Below, one piece after another: positions 6,623 to 10,088 of a stretch of 10,088 nt of DNA (position 1 is the first letter of the stretch; the number at the start of each line of letters is the position of its first letter). Below the pieces are notes generated by a model. The model was not told the DNA's origin and did not search any database. It saw only the letters and a list, made by a program, of their open reading frames with translations. This stretch comes from Lachnospiraceae bacterium (GTDB lineage: Bacteria; Bacillota; Clostridia; Lachnospirales; Lachnospiraceae). The position numbers were made by a program, and so were the translations under genes. The DNA is taken from the NCBI GenBank assembly GCA_020860745.1, contig JAJBTR010000252.1, positions 1 to 10,088 on the forward strand. Direction: 5' to 3'.

Positions 6623-7509
6623 TTTTCCTTAATGCAGGTCCAGAGATCTCGTTTTTTCTGCAGATTCTCTTCGGTTCCCGATTTGATCAGCAGAACGGTG
6701 GAGATCACGGTCATAATTTCCAGATAACTCAGCATGTAGCGCCGGAGATGACGGTCGGCAATTTTCCGGACATCATAGGCATCTATCATCATCTTATTTA
6801 CCTTGATCTGCTGGTCGATGCGACGAATCATGACCTGCTCATTGACAGACTGATCCTCCCGGCCGATGTAATAGCGGTAAAAGTCAACATCCATGTAATA
6901 CATGGTCTTGACATAGGGAAGCGGCACATACACAAAGAGGTTATCTACATAAAAAGTGTGCTTCGGCAGGACCAGGTGGCAGTCCCGCAGAAGCTGGGTG
7001 CGGTAGATGACCGAGTGCATGAGTATGTATTTTCCGACATTAAATTTTCGTGTTTCAGACCAGTCAAAGAGCTGATTTTCCGGCAGCAGGCGGCGGTAGC
7101 GCGTGGCTTTTTTGTGCCGGGCACCTTCCTTCTCATAGATAAAATTGCTGATCATCATGTCCAGCATGCAGCCGGAACTGCAGAGACTCCGGAGCGTTTT
7201 TAAAATTTCGAGATAGCTGTCGGTATCGACCCAGTCGTCACTGTCTACCACCTTAAAGTACAGACCGGTGGCCTGGAGAATTCCGGTGTTTAAACCTTCC
7301 CCGTGTCCTCCGTTTTCCTGATGGACTGCCCGGATCATGGAGGGATATTTTTCGACGTATTCGTCTGCGATGGCGCCTGTCTGATCGGTGGAACCGTCGT
7401 CCACAATGATGATTTCCACATCTTCGCCGCCGGGAAGCAGAGAGTCGATACAGCGGCGCATATAATCCTGTGAGTTGTAGCAGGGCACGGTTATCGTGAG
7501 CAGTTTCAT
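6508..7509 (-). CDS. Family 2 glycosyltransferase, C-terminus frameshifted
   Basis: This is a cytoplasmic or membrane-associated GT-A fold enzyme that transfers a sugar from a nucleotide sugar, probably to a cell-surface polysaccharide. Donor and acceptor are unknown. The N-terminal catalytic domain (about 1-110) begins LLTITVPCYNSQDYM. It has the nucleotide-binding VDDGSTD (36-42), ENGGHGEGLNTGI (65-77) and the metal-binding DXD region VDSDDW (88-93). GREDQSVNE (216-224) is a later family-typical segment. Residues 255-277 are hydrophobic or amphipathic and may touch the membrane. As it stands the product is 333 residues, but the last 37 or so, after K296, look out of frame (see the separate tail entry). 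The main part of the gene is intact, so a partly functional protein is possible. The start has AGGAGAT about 5 nt upstream. The gene lies downstream of mutY in the same direction, but across a 319-bp gap, so it is probably transcribed separately. Confidence 0.85.
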   Translation of the reverse strand: MKLLTITVPCYNSQDYMRRCIDSLLPGGEDVEIIIVDDGSTDQTGAIADEYVEKYPSMIRAVHQENGGHGEGLNTGILQATGLYFKVVDSDDWVDTDSYLEILKTLRSLCSSGCMLDMMISNFIYEKEGARHKKATRYRRLLPENQLFDWSETRKFNVGKYILMHSVIYRTQLLRDCHLVLPKHTFYVDNLFVYVPLPYVKTMYYMDVDFYRYYIGREDQSVNEQVMIRRIDQQIKVNKMMIDAYDVRKIADRHLRRYMLSYLEIMTVISTVLLIKSGTEENLQKKRDLWTCIKEKTSGSSTICGEGLWDRRSTCRGKEDGALPSRYTKFPRK

Positions 7510-7828
7510 TGCAATCTCCTTTATCTTTTACGTGTTCACAAATTGTTCATTTTTTATTTAAAATTTAATTAAAAACATCACACAAAGATGACACATTTCA
7601 TGTCTATACTCTAAACCATAAGATAAATCATTAATTACGAAATATCACAAATTCCTTTTTATAAATCTTTTTCATGTATAGCCGGTGCGGATGCATCGGC
7701 TTCCTCTTTTTTCTGGTATGATACCCAATGGTTTCTTACACAGGCAAAAATTAATCGTAAGGATGTATCTGTGTTGTTCGGTGTATTCACTGTGTATGAT
7801 ATCTGCATCCGGTGAGGCTTTGCGCGGA
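7510..7828. other. A+T-rich intergenic region between mutY and the glycosyltransferase gene
   Basis: This gap has no credible gene. The part at 7521-7680 is strikingly A+T-rich. On the minus strand, TTGTGT and TTTAAA with a 17-bp spacer, roughly 60 bp upstream of the glycosyltransferase start, are the best promoter guess; the match is modest. At 7681-7712 there is a + strand terminator-like hairpin (separate entry), and GGTATGATACC (7715-7725) is a short palindrome. No intrinsic terminator for mutY is visible on the minus strand. Confidence 0.5.
7681..7712 (+). terminator. Orphan terminator-like hairpin on the plus strand
   Basis: GCCGGTGC (7681-7688) pairs with GCATCGGC (7693-7700) over 8 bp with one G-U, around a GGAT tetraloop. 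TTCCTC and six Ts (7707-7712) follow. The T-run is on the plus strand, yet no plus-strand gene lies immediately upstream. It could end antisense transcripts or a small RNA starting in the A+T-rich gap. I see no strong promoter for one. Confidence 0.5.
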
Positions 7829-8881
7829 TTAAATATATCTGGTATATGCCGCAAACGCTGATGGGATAGGATAGTGTGCCCGTGCGTCCTCAATCTCCAC
7901 AAACAGCAGATCAGATTCTTCCCTGGTCAGGGAATCCACCCGGATCATGTAACCCGTCATATGCCATTCCACATGGGAAAAAATATGCTTTGCGTCCTCC
8001 AGCTTCTGAATATGGAGCGGGTGTAGCTGCATTTCCTGTACTGCCTCAATCGCCTCATCCCGGGAGAGGCAGCCATCCAGGTTGGGAAATTCAAACATCC
8101 CGGCCAGAAGCCCTCTGGGCGGCCGTTTGTGAAGGACGATCCGGTCGCCGTCGCGGATGATAAGGACGGTGCGGTCTTCTAAACGCCGCGCAGCTGCCTT
8201 TTTCTTCACGGGAAGCTGCAGCTGGATGCCCTGTTTTCTGGCTTTGCAGCAGAAACTCCAGGGACACTGCTCACACAGCGGCTCGCCGTTTGGCAGGCAG
8301 ACGATAGCACCCAGCTCCATCAGCGCCTGATTGAAAGCCCCGGCCTGTCCGGCAGGAATGATTGCTTCGAGTTGCCGATCTACTTCCGTGCGGACGGACT
8401 GTTTCGTAATATCAGAGTCATCTGCAGTGACTCGCATGATAATTCGCAGCACATTGCCGTCCACGGCCGGTACGGGGATGCCGTAGGCGATGGACGCGAT
8501 GGCTCCTGCCGTATAGCGGCCGATTCCCTTCAGGGAGAGCAGCTTTTCAAAATCGGCGGGGAGTTCACTGCCGTAGGAAGTCATAATCTCCTGTGCGGCT
8601 GCCTGCATGTTGCGGACCCGGTTATAGTAGCCGAGACCCTCCCACAGCTTCAGCAGGGTATCCTCCTCACACTCCGCCAGAGCCTGCACGGTGGGGAGTG
8701 CAGTCATAAACCGTTCAAAATAAGGCTTCACCGCCTCCACACGGGTCTGCTGCAGCATGATCTCGGATACCCAGACCCGGTAGGGCGTTACCTTCTCCCG
8801 CCAGGGAAACACGCGGGCGTTGGCAGCGTACCAGTCGAGGAGAGGTGAAACAAGCTTCTTGAAATCAAAAGTATTTTCCAT
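7829..8881 (-). CDS. mutY: A/G-specific adenine glycosylase
   Basis: MutY removes adenine mispaired with 8-oxoguanine in base excision repair. The 350-residue product is full length. The N-terminal helix-hairpin-helix glycosylase domain has VSEIMLQQTRVEAV with catalytic E40, the HhH segment LKGIGRYTAGAIASIAYG (117-134, Y123), and catalytic D141 in VDGNV. The [4Fe-4S] loop is C195-x7-C203-x2-C206-x5-C212, one residue longer in the first gap than in E. coli MutY. The C-terminal MutT-like domain (about 237-350) reads 8-oxoguanine and has HKRPPRGLLAGMFEFPN (251-267) and the FSH loop (301-303). The ATG at 8881 gives the normal N-terminus, but no Shine-Dalgarno precedes it. An extended -10 box ends only 6 nt upstream, so the mRNA may be leaderless. 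The gene is divergent from the small remnant at 8910. Confidence 0.95.
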   Translation of the reverse strand: MENTFDFKKLVSPLLDWYAANARVFPWREKVTPYRVWVSEIMLQQTRVEAVKPYFERFMTALPTVQALAECEEDTLLKLWEGLGYYNRVRNMQAAAQEIMTSYGSELPADFEKLLSLKGIGRYTAGAIASIAYGIPVPAVDGNVLRIIMRVTADDSDITKQSVRTEVDRQLEAIIPAGQAGAFNQALMELGAIVCLPNGEPLCEQCPWSFCCKARKQGIQLQLPVKKKAAARRLEDRTVLIIRDGDRIVLHKRPPRGLLAGMFEFPNLDGCLSRDEAIEAVQEMQLHPLHIQKLEDAKHIFSHVEWHMTGYMIRVDSLTREESDLLFVEIEDARAHYPIPSAFAAYTRYI

Positions 8882-8887
8882 GAAAAA

Positions 8888-8916
8888 AGTATAGCATAAC
8901 AGTCAGTAAATGATAA
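8888..8916 (-). promoter_or_regulatory. Predicted mutY promoter placing +1 at the start codon
   Basis: On the minus strand TTATCA (8916-8911), a 17-bp spacer and TATACT (8893-8888) match the sigma-A consensus at 4/6 and 5/6. TGC lies directly before the -10 box (extended -10). With the usual 6-nt gap, transcription starts at 8881, the A of the mutY ATG. The -35 overlaps the first codons of the divergent remnant ORF. Confidence 0.55.
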
Positions 8917-9143
8917 GGGGGAAAATTTGTAAAAGGTTTATGAAAATTTACGGAGTTAAAAATCAGCCGTTCCGCTATTCTGAGTATCTGGATGTGAGGG
9001 CGAAACTGGCATCCCTGAAGAATGGAGCGGATTTTTACTATGCCTTATTTTCTGAAAGCGGATTTGATGAAAAAATTAAGAAAGAGGCGGAGAATGAACG
9101 GTTGCTGCTGTTTTCCCTGGATCAGATTGTAAATCTGAAATAA
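8910..9143 (+). pseudogene. Remnant of an AAA-type ATP-binding protein (C-terminal end only)
   Basis: This short open frame encodes 77 residues from 8910, or 67 from the ATG at 8940. The segment KNQPFRYSEYLDVRAKL, followed by FYYALFSESGFDEKI and LLLFSLDQIV, resembles the extreme C-terminus of prokaryotic ATPases that carry a C-terminal nuclease-like domain (the AAA/DUF234 type). In those proteins the segment follows a G-E-C-K motif. Here the ATPase domain and the E-C-K part are missing, so it is most likely a 5'-truncated remnant. There is no clear ribosome binding site before 8940, and the mutY promoter occupies the space where its own promoter would lie. The family assignment is from memory of motif style. 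A small independent gene cannot be excluded. Confidence 0.5.
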
Positions 9144-9160
9144 AAATACCGGTATTTTTA
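9141..9160. repeat. Perfect 20-bp palindrome spanning the remnant's stop codon
   Basis: The arms TAAAAATACC (9141-9150) and GGTATTTTTA (9151-9160) are exact reverse complements with no spacer. The first three bases are the stop codon of the 8910 frame. It could be a weak bidirectional terminator or a protein-binding site. Confidence 0.7.
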
Positions 9161-9165
9161 TAACA

Positions 9166-9224
9166 ATCCGGTTCCGGATGAATATAGTCTGCCGCTGATC
9201 GCGGACAGCTTCCCGTTAAGCTGT
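9166..9224. repeat. Cluster of three short inverted repeats
   Basis: ATCCGG-TT-CCGGAT occupies 9166-9179. CCGC (9192-9195) pairs with GCGG (9201-9204). ACAGCTT (9205-9211) pairs with AAGCTGT (9218-9224) around a 6-nt loop. Together with the terminator at 9244 they could form a structured plus-strand RNA. The nearest -10-like box, TATAAC (9159-9164), has no -35 partner, so an RNA gene is only a possibility. Confidence 0.4.
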
Positions 9225-9243
9225 TGGAATAATAGAATGTTTA

Positions 9244-9277
9244 TGGGATCTGAACATCGCCAGATCCCAATTTTTTT
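9244..9277 (+). terminator. Strong intrinsic terminator on the plus strand
   Basis: TGGGATCTG (9244-9252) pairs perfectly with CAGATCCCA (9261-9269) around an 8-nt loop, followed by A and seven Ts (9271-9277). The T-run serves plus-strand transcripts coming from the remnant region and shields the convergent rpn gene, whose stop is 5 bp away. On the minus strand the stem lacks a T-run. Confidence 0.75.
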
Positions 9278-9281
9278 ACCC

Positions 9282-9491
9282 TTAAAGCATCTTTAAATAT
9301 TTTTTTTGCTCTGCTGTCGGAATCTTTAATGCTTCCATCGCCTGTTCTGCCGTAAGCTTTAAAGTTTCCATCATACTTTTAATATTTCTGACAGTAGTAC
9401 GTTCTTCACCTCTTGTTTCGCCTATGGTCTCTCCTATTGCCTTTCCGCGTGCTTCGCCCTCTTTTGCAATTTCTTCAAACAGTGTACACAT
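9282..9491 (-). CDS. Possible intragenic small protein from the 3' end of the rpn gene
   Basis: Inside the rpn reading frame, AAGGAGGG (minus strand, 9506-9499) lies 7 nt upstream of an in-frame ATG at 9491, an almost ideal translation start. It would yield a 69-residue protein that begins MCTLFEEIAKEGEARGKAIG. It carries the GE(T/A)xGE-type charged repeat (about 11-30) and ends in two predicted helices with an EQAMEALKIP segment. For E. coli Rpn proteins, an intragenic C-terminal product that inhibits the full-length nuclease has been reported. The position and the helical, charged character here fit that pattern. The start signal is seen directly; the function is inferred. The purine-rich codons (Lys-Lys-Glu-Gly) could also create the site by chance. 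Confidence 0.45.
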   Translation of the reverse strand: MCTLFEEIAKEGEARGKAIGETIGETRGEERTTVRNIKSMMETLKLTAEQAMEALKIPTAEQKKYLKML

Positions 9492-10088
9492 CGTATTGCC
9501 CTCCTTTTTTGCCAGCGCGCTATAATCCAGCTTCGTATCGGTTACTCCGGCAGCCGCGATGATCACATCCCGGTCAGTCCGGTTCTTCTCGCAGTACCGT
9601 ATCGCTTTTTCTTTTGCTTCTTTTTTGGTGATCGCCGTGTTAAGAATAATCTCCAGCAGATGAAAAAAATCACGGTTATTTTTATTGTGAAACACCAGGC
9701 TGTTTTTTCTCGCCTCCACCAGAATCATCCGGTAATCATTCACATACTTCCGCATCGGTTCCGGGATATCCAGCATCTCGTGCAGGGATCTGGCTCCGTC
9801 CCACGGTTTCTCGCCATAGTATACCACAACCGTTACTACTGCTGCAAAGCGGTCAGTCCGCCGCATTCCGGATAAAAATTCGTCGGCGCTTATCGTTTCT
9901 GTTTCCGGAACCGGAATGTCATTCCCGCTCACATTGTCTCTTTTCGCGTACCAGTCAGAAAGTTCGTTCCTGCTTTCACTTTTCTTTTTAAAAGCAGCGC
10001 GTACTTTTTTTGCTTTTTCATTGTACTGCTTCTGATAGACCCCGTGGTCATATCCCATCACCCGCAAAGGCATCGCGTAGTGAACCCG
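9282..10088 (-). CDS. Rpn-family recombination-promoting nuclease/putative transposase, 5' end outside window
   Basis: These are the C-terminal 268 codons of a longer gene. The frame runs off the right edge, reading RVHYAMPLRV before the first Met at 10073. VHYAMP is a conserved family segment that follows the catalytic PD-(D/E)XK core, so the Met at 10073 is internal and not the start. Visible family features are DEFLSGMRRTDRFAAVVTVVVYYG (spanning about 70-95 from the window edge, counting codons), the PWDGARSLHEML segment, and a DYRMILVEA stretch. The C-terminal charged tail has GETIGETRGEER and an EQAMEALKIP helix. Rpn proteins are DNA endonucleases tied to recombination and phage defence rather than true transposases. 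Codon use looks more A+T-rich than in dapA or fbp, which suits an accessory gene. The catalytic residues lie outside the window and cannot be checked. It is convergent with the remnant at 8910. Confidence 0.8.
   Translation of the reverse strand, partial: RVHYAMPLRVMGYDHGVYQKQYNEKAKKVRAAFKKKSESRNELSDWYAKRDNVSGNDIPVPETETISADEFLSGMRRTDRFAAVVTVVVYYGEKPWDGARSLHEMLDIPEPMRKYVNDYRMILVEARKNSLVFHNKNNRDFFHLLEIILNTAITKKEAKEKAIRYCEKNRTDRDVIIAAAGVTDTKLDYSALAKKEGNTMCTLFEEIAKEGEARGKAIGETIGETRGEERTTVRNIKSMMETLKLTAEQAMEALKIPTAEQKKYLKML

Noticed and set aside
6620..6630. Programmed -1 frameshift in the glycosyltransferase
   Set aside because: G GAA AAG does not allow re-pairing in the P site and no downstream stimulatory structure is evident; a simple deletion is more likely.
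7672..7902. 76-residue minus-strand open frame overlapping the mutY 3' end
   Set aside because: It overlaps conserved mutY codons, has no family likeness, and its end falls inside the hairpin region.
8372..8848. 158-residue open frame antisense to mutY
   Set aside because: It is a shadow of the intact mutY frame, with His- and Gly-rich composition and no start signal.

Overview
The window looks like chromosomal DNA from a Clostridia-class Firmicute, most likely a Lachnospiraceae gut anaerobe. The clues are the Firmicutes-type (class III) fructose-1,6-bisphosphatase, an MscL channel with a C-terminal zinc ribbon, strong AGGAGG-type ribosome binding sites, moderate G+C coding DNA with A+T-rich gaps, and an Rpn-type PD-(D/E)XK nuclease gene. 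The genus cannot be named from the sequence alone. No rRNA, tRNA, CRISPR array or complete insertion sequence was seen.

Layout. Positions 58-4201 (+) hold dapA (4-hydroxy-tetrahydrodipicolinate synthase), an intrinsic terminator, dapB (the matching reductase) and fbp (gluconeogenic FBPase). The gap 4202-4541 holds a 52-bp tandem repeat (two full copies and one partial) and the terminator of the convergent mscL gene (4542-5006, -). A 400-bp divergent region carries an mscL promoter and an extended -10 promoter for an AEC-family permease (5407-6339, +). A hairpin lies between the permease and a convergent family 2 glycosyltransferase (6508-7509, -). The 3' end of the glycosyltransferase is knocked out of frame by what looks like a one-base deletion in an A-run. 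An A+T-rich 319-bp gap with an orphan terminator-like hairpin separates it from mutY (7829-8881, -).

The right end (about 8882-10088) has a more accessory character. It contains a short 5'-truncated remnant of an AAA-type ATP-binding protein, a 20-bp perfect palindrome spanning that remnant's stop codon, a run of inverted repeats ending in a strong + strand terminator, and the C-terminal part of an Rpn-family recombination-promoting nuclease/putative transposase whose 5' end lies outside the window.

Functional picture. dapA and dapB catalyse the first two committed steps of the diaminopimelate/lysine branch (cell wall precursor and lysine). fbp supports gluconeogenesis. mscL is an osmotic safety valve. 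The AEC permease probably exports or exchanges an organic or amino acid. The glycosyltransferase probably acts on a cell-surface glycan. mutY protects against 8-oxoguanine mispairs. These are independent housekeeping units rather than one pathway.

The most interesting leads are: (i) a near-ideal ribosome binding site and in-frame ATG inside the rpn gene, which would produce a 69-residue C-terminal protein like the intragenic inhibitor known for E. coli Rpn proteins; (ii) a mutY promoter positioned so that the predicted transcript starts on the A of the ATG (leaderless); (iii) the glycosyltransferase frameshift; and (iv) the 52-bp repeats.
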